Assembly: GCF_001676615.1 (NCBI RefSeq)
Contig: NZ_LYXZ01000017.1
Span: 1-64,000 of the forward strand
Length of the DNA stretch: 64,000 bases
Source: Labrys sp. WJW
Lineage (GTDB): Bacteria; Pseudomonadota; Alphaproteobacteria; Rhizobiales; Labraceae
Direction: 5' to 3'
Shown: positions 46,591-56,433 of the stretch, piece after piece
Layout of the letters: every line of letters begins with the position of its first letter
Position numbering within the stretch: position 1 is the first letter of the stretch
Notes under the pieces: generated by a model
Seen by the model: only the letters and a program-made list of their open reading frames with translations
Database searches by the model: none
Told to the model about the DNA's origin: nothing
Position numbers and translations under genes: made by a program

Positions 46591-48039
46591 ATGACCAGTC
46601 TGCAGCCTGCTGTACCGGAACCATGCGGGACCGGAAGCGAGCCGGTTTGGGCATCCGCAACGGAACCGGCCGGTTCCGGCCTGCGAAGGCCGGTCCGTCC
46701 GGCGGCTCGCCTGGCCGCCCTCAGCCTGGGTGTTGCGCTGGTGCAGCTCGACGTCAGCATCGTCAATGTCGGGCTCGACCAGATACGTGGCCTGATGGCG
46801 GACGGCGTCGCCGGGCTGCAATGGGTGGTAAACGGCTATACCCTCGCCTTCGCCGGCCTGCTCCTCACCGGTGGCGCGCTCGGCGACCGCTTCGGAGCCA
46901 AGCGTCTCTACCTTCTCGGCCTGGCGCTGTTCACCCTCGCCTCGCTCGCCTGCGGCCTTGCGCCGAGCGGCACCGCCCTGATTGCCGCGCGCGTGCTGCA
47001 AGGCATCGGCGCCGCCCTGCTGATGCCGCCGTCGCTGGCCCTGGTGGTGCATGCCTATCGCGACCCGTCCGAACGCGCCAAGGCCATCGGTGTCTGGGGC
47101 TCGGTCGGCGGCCTGGCCATGGTGGCAGGTCCCGTGCTCGGCGGCCTGCTCATCGCCCTGTTCGGCTGGCGCAGCATCTTCCTGATCAATCTGCCCGTCG
47201 GCCTGCTCGCACTGTGGATGGCACTGCGCTTCACCGAGGAGACGACCGAGCGCCATGCGCGCGCCATCGACCTGCCGGGCCAGATCCTCGGCATCCTGAC
47301 CGTGGTGGCGCTGACGGCGGCCATCATCGAAGGCGAGCCCCTGGGCTGGAGCCATCCCGCCATTCTCGGCGCCATCGCCGTCTTTCTCCTGGCAGGCGCG
47401 CTATTCCTGGCGGTGGAAGCCCGGACGGCAGAGCCCATGATGCCGCTCAGCCTGTTCCGCAACCCGATCTTCACGGCCGCAGCCCTGATCGGCACCCTGC
47501 TCAATGTCAGCTTCTACGGCGCCATCTTCCTGCTCAGCCTGTATTTCCAGGATGGGCTCGGCATGTCTCCCCTGAGCGCTGGACTTGCCTTCCTGCCGAT
47601 GACCGGCCTCATCGCGATCACCAACATCATGTCCGGGCGCGTGGCCGTGCGCTGGGGCAATCGGCTGCCCATCGTGCTCGGCCTCGCCATCGACACCTTC
47701 GGTTTCGTCGCCCTGGCACTGCAGCTACGGGGGGATGCCGGCTACGCCCATATCTGGTGGCCGCTGCTGCTCATCGGCTTCGGCATGGCACTCGCCGTGC
47801 CCGCCATGATCGGCGCCCTGCTCGCCACGGTGGAAAAGACCCGTGCCGGTATCGCCTCCGGCGTTCTCAACGCCCTCCGCCAGACCGGAGGCGCGGTCGG
47901 CGTTGCGGTGTTCGGCGTGATCGGTGCAGGCGGCAGTTCCCTGTCCGGCATGAGCACGGCCATGTGGGTCGCCGCCTTCGGTCTCTTCGTCGCCCTGCTG
48001 CTCGGCGCGTCGTGCATCAAACGAATGCCCACGCCATAA
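46591..48039 (+). CDS. MFS transporter, DHA2-type drug exporter
   Basis: A 482-residue inner-membrane antiporter with 14 predicted membrane segments. Segment 1 contains LVQLDVSIVNVGLDQI, the DHA2 motif D1; GGALGDRFGAKRLYLLG is motif A between segments 2 and 3, and ARVLQGIGAALLMPPSLALV covers motif C. Such proteins expel drugs or dyes using the proton gradient. A hydrophilic N-terminal leader of 35 residues precedes segment 1. The divergent ArsR-type gene and dyad indicate repression that an inducer relieves. It ends before a 260-base region with no convincing gene. Confidence 0.9.
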   Translation: MTSLQPAVPEPCGTGSEPVWASATEPAGSGLRRPVRPAARLAALSLGVALVQLDVSIVNVGLDQIRGLMADGVAGLQWVVNGYTLAFAGLLLTGGALGDRFGAKRLYLLGLALFTLASLACGLAPSGTALIAARVLQGIGAALLMPPSLALVVHAYRDPSERAKAIGVWGSVGGLAMVAGPVLGGLLIALFGWRSIFLINLPVGLLALWMALRFTEETTERHARAIDLPGQILGILTVVALTAAIIEGEPLGWSHPAILGAIAVFLLAGALFLAVEARTAEPMMPLSLFRNPIFTAAALIGTLLNVSFYGAIFLLSLYFQDGLGMSPLSAGLAFLPMTGLIAITNIMSGRVAVRWGNRLPIVLGLAIDTFGFVALALQLRGDAGYAHIWWPLLLIGFGMALAVPAMIGALLATVEKTRAGIASGVLNALRQTGGAVGVAVFGVIGAGGSSLSGMSTAMWVAAFGLFVALLLGASCIKRMPTP

Positions 48040-48302
48040 GGAGACTCCAGGCATGTGCGACGGCGAGCGTCCCGCCGCGCCGGCAAGCCTTGAGAAAAGG
48101 GCGGGCAGCCTGGATGAAGCCCTCCTCGAATCCGTTGCCAAACTGCGGTTTCGCCGCAACGCTCGCTGTTCTGGCTCTGGGAGAGTGTGACCGTCTCAGC
48201 ATTGCCATCAGATGGAAATTCGATACCCAACCGGGGATGTTTGGCGTATCCACAACCAGACTCGCCATGATCAAGACAATTGCTGACTGATAAGGGATCA
48301 CC

Positions 48303-50480
48303 ATGAACGATAAGGCTGAAGCCGGACACTCGGCCACACGCGTGGCACGCGGCGGCCTGCTCGTCGCGCCCGAGCTTGCGTCCTTTCTGGAGCAGGAAGC
48401 ACTGCCCGGCACGGGAGTGGAGGCACAGACCTTCTGGGATGGCTTCTCTGCGCTGGTCCGTGACTTCGGACCGCGCAACAAGGCGCTCTTGCAGCGGCGC
48501 GACGAACTGCAGGCCCAGATCGATGCCTGGCACCTCGCCCATCACGGCCAGCCGCATGACCGCAAAGCCTACAAGGCTTTCCTCACCGAGATCGGCTATC
48601 TCTTACCCGAGGGCGACAATTTCACCATCGCGACCGAGAATGTGGATCCCGAGATCGCCACGGTTGCAGGTCCCCAGCTCGTGGTGCCGATCACCAATGC
48701 GCGCTTCGCGCTGAACGCCGCCAATGCGCGCTGGGGCAGCCTCTATGACAGCCTCTACGGCACCGACGCAGGCGGTGGCCCGCCGCCCGCCGGCAGCTAC
48801 AACCGAGGCCGCGGCGCGCGCGTCGTGGCAAGGGCGCGGGTTTTCCTCGACGAGGCCTTCCCGCTCGAGGGTACGAGCCATGCGGATGCCCGGCGCTATC
48901 ATATCCGCAACGGCGCGCTTCTGGTCGACGACCTGCCGCTGCTCCAACCGGAGAAATTCATCGGCTATCGCGGCCACCCGCGCGCGCCCGACGCCGTGCT
49001 CCTTCGCAACAATGGATTGCACGTCCAGCTGATCTTCAATCGGGCCCACTCGATCGGCAGCCGCGACCAGGCAGGCCTTGCCGACATCCGGCTGGAGAGC
49101 GCCATCTCGGCGATCATGGATTGCGAGGATTCGGTTGCCTGCGTCGATGCCGAGGACAAGGTGGTCGCCTATCGCAACTGGCTGGGGCTGATGCAGGGCG
49201 GGCTGACGGAGACCTTCCGCAAGGATGGTGCCGAAATGACGCGCAAGCTCAACCCGGACTTGACCTTCACCGCACCGAATAGCGGCGAAGTCTCGATCAA
49301 GGGCCGGGCGCTGATGCTGGTGCGCAATGTCGGCCATCTCATGACCAATCCGGCCATCCTCGACCAGGATGGCGGAGAGATCTTCGAAGGCCTGATGGAT
49401 GCGATGGTGACCACGCTGATCGCCATGCATGACCTGAAAAAGTCCGAGGGCCTGCGCAATTCGGTCACCGGCTCGGTCTATGTCGTCAAGCCCAAGATGC
49501 ACGGTCCCGACGAGGTCGCTTTCGCCGACGAGGTCTTCACTCATGTCGAAGCGGTGCTGGGCCTGCCCAAGCATACCGTCAAGCTGGGGGTGATGGACGA
49601 GGAACGCCGCACCAGCGTCAACCTCAAGGAGTGCATTCGGGCGGCGAAGCATCGCATCGTCTTCATCAATACCGGCTTCCTCGATCGTACCGGGGACGAG
49701 ATCCATACCTCGATGGAGGCCGGCCCGTTCAGCCGCAAGGACTTCATCAAGCGCAAGGACTGGATCGGCGCCTACGAGAACCAGAACGTCGACATCGGCC
49801 TGCAATGCGGCTTTTCGGGCAAGGCCCAGATCGGCAAGGGCATGTGGGCGATGCCGGACAAGATGGCGGCCATGCTGGAAGCCAAGATCGAGCATCCCAA
49901 GGCGGGCGCCAATTGCGCCTGGGTCCCCAGCCCGACGGCTGCCACGCTCCACGCCCTGCATTACCACAAGGTCGACGTCTTCGCGGTGCAGGCCGCGCTG
50001 GCGAAAGGCGGCAGGCGGGCCTATGTCGAGACGATCCTCGAAATCCCGGTCGCAAGCTACCAGAAGTGGACGCCCGAGCAGATCCGCCGCGAGGTCGAGA
50101 ACAATGCGCAGGGCATCCTCGGCTATGTGGTGCGCTGGATCGACCAGGGCATCGGGTGTTCGAAGGTGCCTGACATCAACGACGTCGGACTGATGGAGGA
50201 TCGCGCGACCTGCCGCATCTCGGCGCAGCATGTCGCCAACTGGCTCCACCACGGCATCGTGAGCGAAGATGAGGTCAGGCAGATCATGCGGCGTATGGCG
50301 GAGGTCGTGGATCGCCAGAACGCCGGCGATCCCCACTATCGTGCGATGGCTCCTGGTTTCGACGGGATAGCCTTCCAGGCGGCATGCGATCTGGTCTTCG
50401 AGGGCCGCTCGCAGCCATCGGGCTATACCGAACCGCTGCTCCACGCGCGCCGGCGCGAATTCAAGGCGGCACAGGCCTAG
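48303..50480 (+). CDS. glcB: Malate synthase G
   Basis: A 725-residue monomeric enzyme that condenses glyoxylate with acetyl-CoA to malate. The family length (about 720-730) and the blocks [48 protein letters not shown] and [21 protein letters not shown] are all present, as is the catalytic cysteine-containing [19 protein letters not shown] late in the protein. With glcDEF about 4 kb upstream it completes a glycolate-to-malate route. Not in one operon with glcDEF: an unrelated hydrolase and an exporter lie between. Confidence 0.95.
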   Translation: MNDKAEAGHSATRVARGGLLVAPELASFLEQEALPGTGVEAQTFWDGFSALVRDFGPRNKALLQRRDELQAQIDAWHLAHHGQPHDRKAYKAFLTEIGYLLPEGDNFTIATENVDPEIATVAGPQLVVPITNARFALNAANARWGSLYDSLYGTDAGGGPPPAGSYNRGRGARVVARARVFLDEAFPLEGTSHADARRYHIRNGALLVDDLPLLQPEKFIGYRGHPRAPDAVLLRNNGLHVQLIFNRAHSIGSRDQAGLADIRLESAISAIMDCEDSVACVDAEDKVVAYRNWLGLMQGGLTETFRKDGAEMTRKLNPDLTFTAPNSGEVSIKGRALMLVRNVGHLMTNPAILDQDGGEIFEGLMDAMVTTLIAMHDLKKSEGLRNSVTGSVYVVKPKMHGPDEVAFADEVFTHVEAVLGLPKHTVKLGVMDEERRTSVNLKECIRAAKHRIVFINTGFLDRTGDEIHTSMEAGPFSRKDFIKRKDWIGAYENQNVDIGLQCGFSGKAQIGKGMWAMPDKMAAMLEAKIEHPKAGANCAWVPSPTAATLHALHYHKVDVFAVQAALAKGGRRAYVETILEIPVASYQKWTPEQIRREVENNAQGILGYVVRWIDQGIGCSKVPDINDVGLMEDRATCRISAQHVANWLHHGIVSEDEVRQIMRRMAEVVDRQNAGDPHYRAMAPGFDGIAFQAACDLVFEGRSQPSGYTEPLLHARRREFKAAQA

Positions 50481-50504
50481 TTCTGTCGAGCTGTAAAATG
50501 AGAA

Positions 50505-50532
50505 CTCACCCTCCCCTGAAAGGGAGGGTGAG
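50505..50532. terminator. Bidirectional terminator-like hairpin
   Basis: CTCACCCTCCCCT (50505-50517) pairs with AGGGAGGGTGAG (50521-50532) around GAA, with one bulged base. It lies between convergent malate synthase and TPR-protein genes. Confidence 0.65.
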
Positions 50533-50541
50533 GAACGACGA

Positions 50542-51195
50542 TTACCCCAGTTCGGCCAGGGTCTGCCTGGCCTCGGCATGCTCGGGATCGAGCTCGACCA
50601 GTCTTTCGAAAATCTTGCGGGCCTCCTCGGTTTTACCGAGAGCGCGGGCCGAACGGCCAAGGCCGACAAGGGCCTCCGGCGAGGAGGGCCTCAAGGCCAC
50701 GGCCTGCTGGTAATGGGCAGCGGCCGGCTCGGCCCGTTGGTTGTGCAGGAGGAGGTCGCCCAGGCCGATATGGGCCTCGACATGGTTCGGCTCGAGCTTC
50801 AGACAGGTCAGATAGGCCTGCAGCGCCTCGTCACCGCGCTCGAGCGAAGCCAGCAGATTACCGTAGTTATAATGGGTATCGGCCGCCTTGGGGTCGAGCT
50901 TCAGGGAGGAGCGGAAGCAATATTCCGCACGCGACTCATTGCCGAGGCCACGATTGGCGAGCCCCAGCCGCATCTGAGCGTCGGCGCTGCCGGGATTGAC
51001 CTCGACCGCCCGGCGAAGCACCTTCTCGGCCTCGTCATTGGCGCCGCGCTGCAGCAGGAGCGTGCCGAGCAGGTTCAGGGCATTGAAGTCCCCGGCGCGA
51101 CCGGCCAGGATCTCGCGATAAGCGGCCTCGGCGGCATCGAGCCGGCCTGCGCGATGATGCTCGACGGCTTTCTTCAACTTTGCTTCGGCGGCCAT
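50542..51195 (-). CDS. Tetratricopeptide-repeat protein
   Basis: A 217-residue protein built almost wholly of TPR units (about six, for example RAVEVNPGSADAQMRLGLAN, SLKLDPKAADTHYNYGNLLA and CLKLEPNHVEAHIGLGDLLL). TPR arrays mediate protein-protein contacts. There is no signal peptide, membrane segment or catalytic domain, so it should be a cytoplasmic adaptor. The partner is unknown, and the gene is monocistronic. Confidence 0.85.
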   Translation of the reverse strand: MAAEAKLKKAVEHHRAGRLDAAEAAYREILAGRAGDFNALNLLGTLLLQRGANDEAEKVLRRAVEVNPGSADAQMRLGLANRGLGNESRAEYCFRSSLKLDPKAADTHYNYGNLLASLERGDEALQAYLTCLKLEPNHVEAHIGLGDLLLHNQRAEPAAAHYQQAVALRPSSPEALVGLGRSARALGKTEEARKIFERLVELDPEHAEARQTLAELG

Positions 51196-51578
51196 GCTGC
51201 GTTGTCCGGATGGGGCAGGAGAGATTGCCGGACCTTGTGGCGGATCGGGCTACAAAGGTCAATCCAGGCCCGCATCAGGACCTTTTGCGATCTGGCGGAT
51301 TCCATGAGAAACGCAAAGGCATAGCCAAACAAGGCGTTGGAACAGATAGGCTCGGACGCCCGAACGCGTCTTGCCATGACGACATGGATCGGTTTTCCCC
51401 GCAGTATCAGGTGTGACGCACGGGACTCCGTTTCTGAATCGAAGCCGCTAGGATAGCGTGCGTCATTGCACTCTACTTGCCGAAACGGATAGCCATTTCT
51501 GTTGGAGCCTTGACCTTTCAATCGTGCCGGCCGGATCGAAGATCCGATTGTGTTGATCATGAGCAAGGGGGAGCTCTC
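51196..51578. other. Divergent intergenic region, no gene recognised
   Basis: About 380 bases between the TPR-protein gene and the membrane-protein gene. Short frames are present but none has a ribosome-binding site or known domain. An 8-base inverted pair, TGACGCAC and GTGCGTCA, near 51415-51465 is the only structured signal I noticed. Confidence 0.4.
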
Positions 51579-52439
51579 ATGTCAGTCGCCTCGCCATCAT
51601 CCGAACATCCAGGAAGCAGCCCCCTGGGCATCGGGCAGATCATCTCCGATGCCTTCGGCGTCAGCCTGCGCAACTACGGCTGGTCTCTCCTGCTGCAGCT
51701 GGCGGTCTTCGCCATATTCTTCGGCTTGCTTGGCTCGTTCTTCTGGTCCGCCTTGTATGGCGATCAGCTCGCTGTCGAGTCGGCCATCGCAAGAAGCATC
51801 GGCATATTTTACCTCTTGCTCCTCGCGGCATGTTTCCTGTCGCTCGCTTTCTATTGTGCACTGATCCGTCTGATCCATGATCGCCACGTCGATCCGGCCA
51901 AACCCGTGCTGGCAGCCTGTATCGCCGGTGCCAAGAGATTCTTGCCAGCCCTCGGCCTGCTGCTGATCTATTTGCTTGCCTATATCGCGCTCTATTTGGT
52001 TGCCGCCTTGCTCGGCCTGGTCTTCTTCGGCATTGGCGCCCCGCCCGGCTTCGTCATCGTCGCCATGCTGATCGCCGGTATTTTCGCGCTCTATCTGGTC
52101 TTTCCCTATCTGCTTTCCTTCGTCATCTGCATCAACGAGGATGTCGGGCCGATCCGCGCACTCGGCCGCAGCCGCTATCTCAGCGCGGGGTATCGCTGGC
52201 CTCTGTTCGGCATGATGCTCCTCACCTGGGTGATCTGGTTCGCCTATCTCCTGGTCGTGAATGTTCTGGCACGGATATTCGGGCCCGGTGGCGGCATCGC
52301 AGCCCTGATCATGATGCTGCTCGTCCTGCCGCTGATGTATTCGTGGCTGATCGGGGTCTATTCCATTGCCGCCTATCGCCTGCGGGTACTCAAGGATGGC
52401 GTCGACCTGACCGGCAGCGTGGCTGGTGTGTTCGACTGA
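51579..52439 (+). CDS. Hypothetical polytopic membrane protein
   Basis: A 286-residue inner-membrane protein with about six hydrophobic segments. The start PLGIGQIISDAFGVSLRNYG and the layout recall the membrane domains of glycerophosphodiesterase-like and DUF975-type proteins, but I do not name a family with confidence. ATG 51579 has GGGGGAG six bases upstream. It runs in the same direction as the following secreted protein, 134 bases apart, and could share a transcript. Function unknown. Confidence 0.75.
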   Translation: MSVASPSSEHPGSSPLGIGQIISDAFGVSLRNYGWSLLLQLAVFAIFFGLLGSFFWSALYGDQLAVESAIARSIGIFYLLLLAACFLSLAFYCALIRLIHDRHVDPAKPVLAACIAGAKRFLPALGLLLIYLLAYIALYLVAALLGLVFFGIGAPPGFVIVAMLIAGIFALYLVFPYLLSFVICINEDVGPIRALGRSRYLSAGYRWPLFGMMLLTWVIWFAYLLVVNVLARIFGPGGGIAALIMMLLVLPLMYSWLIGVYSIAAYRLRVLKDGVDLTGSVAGVFD

Positions 52440-52573
52440 GACCTGTACTGAGGGAGCTCTTTCCTCGGCGCCGTAAAGTCGTTGCGGCGTTCGCGGCCTA
52501 TGCCCTATCCAACGATCTTTCAGGCAGGCTCCCTCCGATTCCCGGTGTATGCCGTGCCCCGACGGGAATGACG

Positions 52574-53833
52574 ATGCGCTATCTGCTGACATGGGCCATG
52601 GCCGCCGCGCTGACGGTGGCGGTCTCTCTCGCGCCGGCCAGGGCCGACAATGCGGCCTCGGCCCTGTTCCAGAGCTATCTCGGCAAGGGCCGCATCAGCG
52701 AGGCGGACGAGCAAATGCTGGCCCTCGCCACCAAGGCCAGCGGCAATGCCGACGCCAGACTCGGCCTCGGCATGGTACGCACGGCACGGGCGCTCGAACA
52801 TCTGTCGCAAGCCCTCTACAAATATGGCTTTGCAACCGAAATCCCGGCAATGCGCCTGCTCGGCCTGTCAGGTACCGTCTTCAGCACCAATCCCGATCCG
52901 CAGCCCATCACCTATCAGGATTTTCGCGGCATCCTCACCACCTTCGTGGCCGACCTCGAAAAGGCGGACCAAACCCTGGCAGAGGTCGGCGACATCGAGG
53001 CCAAGCTCACGGTCGATCTCTCCGTCACCCGCTTCGACTGGAACGGCGACGGCATCATCGACGAGCGCGACCATATCGGCGCCGCGATCTCCGACCTCGA
53101 CGATGCCGGCAAGCCCAAGCCCTTCATAGTCGCCTTCGACACGGCGGACGCCAAATGGCTGCGCGGCTATTGCAACTTCTTGATGGCCCTGACCAAGACC
53201 CTCTTGTCGCACGACATGTCGCGCAGTTGGGACGCAGGCTTCGGCAGCCTGTTTCCGCGCGCCGTCAGCGGTCTTGCCAAGGCCAATGGCGCTGAAGACG
53301 GCGACGGATTGGGCACGACCCTGTTCGGTACCAGCAAGCGCGACACCGACGCCATCGCCGACCTGATCAGCCTGGTGCACACCATCGACTGGCCGGTGGC
53401 CGACAAGGCGATGTGGCTGGAAGTCCGCGGCCATTTCAAGACGGTGATCCAGCTCAATCGCGAGACCTGGGCGCTGATCGCCAAGGAAACCGACGACGAC
53501 CACGAATGGCTGCCCGGCCCCCGGCAGAAGAGCGGCGTCCTGCCTTCCATGGAAGTAACACAGGAGCGCATCGATTCATGGCTCGCGCTGCTCGGCCAGG
53601 TCGACGAGGTGCTGGATGGCAAGCTCTTGATGCCGCATTGGCGCTTCACCAAGGGCGTTAATCTCGCCGGGGTGTTCGAGCGGCCCGGCAATTTCGACCT
53701 GGTGCTGTGGATCACCGGCCCGGGTGCCCTGCCCTACCTCGACGATGGCAAGGTGATGGACGCCGAGGCCTGGGGACAGGCCACCCGCATCTTCGGCGGC
53801 GACGTCGCGAGCTACGCCTTCTACTTCAATTGA
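52574..53833 (+). CDS. Hypothetical secreted protein with a calcium-binding-type loop
   Basis: A 419-residue exported protein. The signal peptide (MRYLLTWAMAAALTVAVS) cleaves after ARA near residue 24. Near residue 155 is DWNGDGIIDERD, which has the spacing of oxygen ligands found in EF-hand or dockerin-type calcium loops. The rest is mainly helical with several Trp/Asp-rich stretches. I recognise no enzyme domain. The last eight bases overlap the 3' end of the convergent TerB-like gene. ATG 52574 is preferred to ATG 52568 because GGGAA lies five bases upstream. Confidence 0.75.
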   Translation: MRYLLTWAMAAALTVAVSLAPARADNAASALFQSYLGKGRISEADEQMLALATKASGNADARLGLGMVRTARALEHLSQALYKYGFATEIPAMRLLGLSGTVFSTNPDPQPITYQDFRGILTTFVADLEKADQTLAEVGDIEAKLTVDLSVTRFDWNGDGIIDERDHIGAAISDLDDAGKPKPFIVAFDTADAKWLRGYCNFLMALTKTLLSHDMSRSWDAGFGSLFPRAVSGLAKANGAEDGDGLGTTLFGTSKRDTDAIADLISLVHTIDWPVADKAMWLEVRGHFKTVIQLNRETWALIAKETDDDHEWLPGPRQKSGVLPSMEVTQERIDSWLALLGQVDEVLDGKLLMPHWRFTKGVNLAGVFERPGNFDLVLWITGPGALPYLDDGKVMDAEAWGQATRIFGGDVASYAFYFN

Positions 53834-54461
53834 GCGAGCGCCCGGCCGCGGCATCCGGCGCCAGAAGGTGCCGCTTCAGCCGGACGATCGCCTCGCGCTG
53901 CAAATCGCTGGCCTCGCCATAGGCATTGGCGACCTCGCCCAGCATGTCGACGAGTTGCTGGCGCTCGGACAGGGACAGGCGGGCGCGGAAAAGCGGTACC
54001 AACTCCTCGGCGACCGGCGTGAACACCCAGCCGCGATCCGTCAGTTGCAGGGCTTGCTCATAGACACGCTCGCGGTCGTCGACACCGAGCGGATCGGCCA
54101 TCAGCGCGAGGATGGTGTCCCGCTCGGCCTGGGTCAGCAGGCCATTGGTGCGGACGAGCTGGATCATCAGGACGACGGCGGCGAGCCTGGGATCGTCGAT
54201 GGTCTTGAGAGAAACGCGCTCGAGCGCCTGGGGGCGGACGGTATCGGCGCCGCGGTCGAGCGGGAGGGGAACCACCTTCGGCCCGGCCTCGAGCCGGCGG
54301 GCAGCCGCCGGCTTGCGGGCCTTGCCACGCAAAAGCCAGAACAGGCCGACCACAGCGGCCACGAAAGCCCCGATCAGGATCGCCCTCGGCCCCTCCAGCA
54401 GAACCAGGCTAGCAATCAGCAGCGCGATGATCCAGATCGCATTCTTACGCAGGAAATCCAT
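53826..54461 (-). CDS. Membrane-anchored TerB-like protein
   Basis: A 211-residue protein. Residues 1-45 form two adjacent hydrophobic segments (AIWIIALLIASLVLLEG and AILIGAFVAAVVGLFWLL), followed by a basic linker and a cytoplasmic helical domain with DDPRLAAVVLMIQLVR, LTQAERDTILALM and LSERQQLVDMLGEVANAYG, the pattern of TerB-like domains. TerB folds may bind metal and sense tellurite, but stand-alone members have no fixed role. ATG 54473 is an alternative start adding four residues. Possibly transcribed after bluB, with a 68-base gap. Confidence 0.75.
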   Translation of the reverse strand: MDFLRKNAIWIIALLIASLVLLEGPRAILIGAFVAAVVGLFWLLRGKARKPAAARRLEAGPKVVPLPLDRGADTVRPQALERVSLKTIDDPRLAAVVLMIQLVRTNGLLTQAERDTILALMADPLGVDDRERVYEQALQLTDRGWVFTPVAEELVPLFRARLSLSERQQLVDMLGEVANAYGEASDLQREAIVRLKRHLLAPDAAAGRSLN

Positions 54462-54529
54462 CGCCCGTATCATCCGATCGGGACGGCGCTTATCTGCGCC
54501 GGCCACTCCAAAGCATTTTGCGCTTTGCT

Positions 54530-55267
54530 CTATGAAGCTGCATCTCCCATAGCGGCCCGCATGGCGGCGAGCAAGGGATGGTCGGGCTGCCGCCCGTCCC
54601 AGCCATCGAAGCTCAGTACGGCCTCCGGCGGCAAACGCTGGCGCCAGCCCTTCACCTCCAGCTCCGGCCGGGCATAGGCTTCGTGCACATAGCCAAGACA
54701 CAGATAGGCGACCGGCACCACGCGTTCGGGAATGCCCAGCGCCTCGCGCAGGCGCATGGGATCGACGATGCTGACCCAGCCCACCCCGATCCCCTCGGCC
54801 CGCGCTGCCAGCCAGATGTTCTGCACAGCGCAGACGGTGGAGTAGCGGTCCATGGCCATGTCATGGGTGCGGCCGAGCACCACGGGGCCGGCCCGGTCGG
54901 GATCGCAGGTGATGCACAGATTGACCGGGGCATCGACGATGCCTTCCAGCTTCAGCGAACGATATTGCGCCTGCTTGTCGGGCGGGAACATCGCCACCGC
55001 CTCGGCATTGGCCTCTTCGAAAAGGGCCTGCACCTTGTGGCGGGTCTCGGGGCAGCGCAGCACCAGGAAGCTCCAGGGCTGCATGAAGCCGACCGAGGGG
55101 GCGTGATGTCCGGCCAACAGGATGCGGGCGAGGACGTCGTCCGGCACGGGTTGCGAACTGAACTGGCTGCGGACGTCGCGCCGGGTGAAGATGGCGCGAT
55201 AGACGGCTTCGCGTTCGGCCGGCGAAAACGGACCCGAAGGCGCAAGCGCCTGCTTGGAAGGCTCCAT
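54530..55267 (-). CDS. bluB: 5,6-dimethylbenzimidazole synthase BluB
   Basis: A 245-residue flavin-destructase of the nitroreductase fold that breaks down reduced FMN with oxygen to make 5,6-dimethylbenzimidazole, the lower ligand of vitamin B12. BluB features include RRDVRSQFSSQPVPDDVLAR, LAGHHAPSVGFMQPWSFL and the late GVGWVSIVDP and YLCLGYV blocks. AGGGGAA precedes the ATG by five bases. It is expressed from a leader that contains a cobalamin riboswitch, which independently supports the call. Other cobalamin genes are not in the window. Confidence 0.93.
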   Translation of the reverse strand: MEPSKQALAPSGPFSPAEREAVYRAIFTRRDVRSQFSSQPVPDDVLARILLAGHHAPSVGFMQPWSFLVLRCPETRHKVQALFEEANAEAVAMFPPDKQAQYRSLKLEGIVDAPVNLCITCDPDRAGPVVLGRTHDMAMDRYSTVCAVQNIWLAARAEGIGVGWVSIVDPMRLREALGIPERVVPVAYLCLGYVHEAYARPELEVKGWRQRLPPEAVLSFDGWDGRQPDHPLLAAMRAAMGDAAS

Positions 55268-55327
55268 CGCTGTTCCCCTTACGATGGCAATCGCCGCGCC
55301 GTCCGCGCACGCCGATCTATCGCCTCC

Positions 55328-55487
55328 GGCCGGTCTTCTGACTTGGGATCCACCCATCCGGACGCCTTCCCCGCAGAGCGAGTGGCCTGAAACCTGCCCG
55401 GATAGTCCCCCTTACAGCGTTGGGCACGTCGCGGCTTCGAACCGCGTTCCCGATTCTCCCGCAAGCGGGCACCGAAGGTCTTGCGGA
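55328..55487 (-). promoter_or_regulatory. Cobalamin (AdoCbl) riboswitch controlling bluB
   Basis: Read on the minus strand, the leader starts near TTCGGTGCCCGC and holds GGGAA, GAACGCGGTTCGAAGCCGCG, TGCCCAACGCTGTAAGGGGG, GCCACTC and finally the B12 box AAGTCAGAAGACCGGCC (55344-55328), with one change from consensus. The bluB ATG follows 60 bases later, which suits control of translation initiation or early termination. Adenosylcobalamin would repress bluB. Confidence 0.88.
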
Positions 55488-55630
55488 TGTAGCATGGGAG
55501 GTGGCGGCTGCCCAGCCTCGCGCGAGCAGTTCCGACGCCGATTGCGGCAGCGAAGTGGACAGCACGCGCCCTTGTGCCCTAGAATCGCGCGCTAGGCTTT
55601 CGGGCAATGCAGCATCCTGGCAATCGCGAA

Positions 55631-56251
55631 ATGAACAAGATCGATCTCAAACGGCGCGCCGGCGATCAGCCCGATCCCCTGGAACAGGCCAATCCGGTAC
55701 GCCTCGGCACGCGCCTTCGCCTGGCGCGGCAGACAAGGGGGCTGACGCTGAAGGCCCTGGCGACGGCCGCGGACTGCTCGGAAAGCCTCCTGTCCAAGAT
55801 CGAGAATGGCAAGGCCTCCCCCTCCCTGCCCATGCTGCACCGCCTGGTCGAGGTGCTGGGCACCAATATCGGCTGGATGTTCGAGGAGACGGACAGCGAG
55901 GAGGGCATCGTCTTTCGCGCCGGCACGCGCCCGCTGATCTCGCTGGACCCGCTCCGGCGCGGCGAAGGCATCTCGCTGGAACGGGTGATCCCCTATTCCT
56001 CCGGCCATCTCCTTCAGTGCAACATTCACCACATCGAAGCCGGCGGCGAGAGCGCCGGGCCGATCCAGCATCAGGGCGAGGAGGTCGGCTATGTGCTGGC
56101 CGGAACCGTGGAGCTGATGGTCGGCGAGCGCACCTTCAAGCTCTCCGTCGGCGATACCTTCGTGTTCAAGTCGGAACTGCCGCACTGGTATCGCAACACC
56201 GGAACGGAGCGCGCCAGCATCTTCTGGGTCAACACGCCCGCCACTTTCTGA
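55631..56251 (+). CDS. XRE-family regulator with cupin domain
   Basis: A 206-residue regulator. The N-terminal HTH_3 domain (about residues 22-78) has RLARQTRGLTLKALATAADC and LLSKIENGKASPSLPMLHRL; the C-terminal cupin has HQGEEVGYVLAGTVELMVG near residue 150 and ends with PHWYRNTG, the usual effector pocket. This architecture is found in PuuR and other small-molecule repressors. It lies 300 bases before the sugar-transporter operon in the same orientation and is the probable controller of its dyad-rich promoter. An earlier ATG at 55607 is possible. Confidence 0.88.
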   Translation: MNKIDLKRRAGDQPDPLEQANPVRLGTRLRLARQTRGLTLKALATAADCSESLLSKIENGKASPSLPMLHRLVEVLGTNIGWMFEETDSEEGIVFRAGTRPLISLDPLRRGEGISLERVIPYSSGHLLQCNIHHIEAGGESAGPIQHQGEEVGYVLAGTVELMVGERTFKLSVGDTFVFKSELPHWYRNTGTERASIFWVNTPATF

Positions 56252-56280
56252 GGAAACCTCGAGGAGCAAATAAGACGCTT

Positions 56281-56393
56281 CTGTCATTCCCGGCGCCGCC
56301 GAAGGCGGCGGGAAGGGAATCCAGGGGCAAACGGAGCCCCTTGCTCTGGTTCCCCTTCCCGGAGCCTCTGGCCCCGCCGGGGATGACTGAAGC
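56281..56393. repeat. Dispersed palindromic repeat (GTCATTCCCGGCG type)
   Basis: Begins TGTCATTCCCGGCGCCGCCG and ends CCCCGCCGGGGATGACTG; the ends are inverted relative to each other, with internal GC-rich hairpins. This is the common REP-like TCATTCCCGG/CCGGGGATGA family. It fills the gap between the XRE-cupin gene and the transporter promoter and may end the regulator transcript. Confidence 0.65.
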
Positions 56394-56433
56394 GTTTCTT
56401 CTCTAGCCTCTCCAAAGCCCTCCGCCATCGGCG

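Noticed and set aside
48053..48190. A 45-codon open frame after the MFS gene with GGAG upstream.
   Set aside because: Arg/Ala-rich without any recognisable feature, and the spacing to GGAG is long; more likely chance coding in an intergenic region.
48603..50669. A 688-codon minus-strand open frame opposite malate synthase G.
   Set aside because: Shadow frame; malate synthase motifs are unambiguous on the plus strand.
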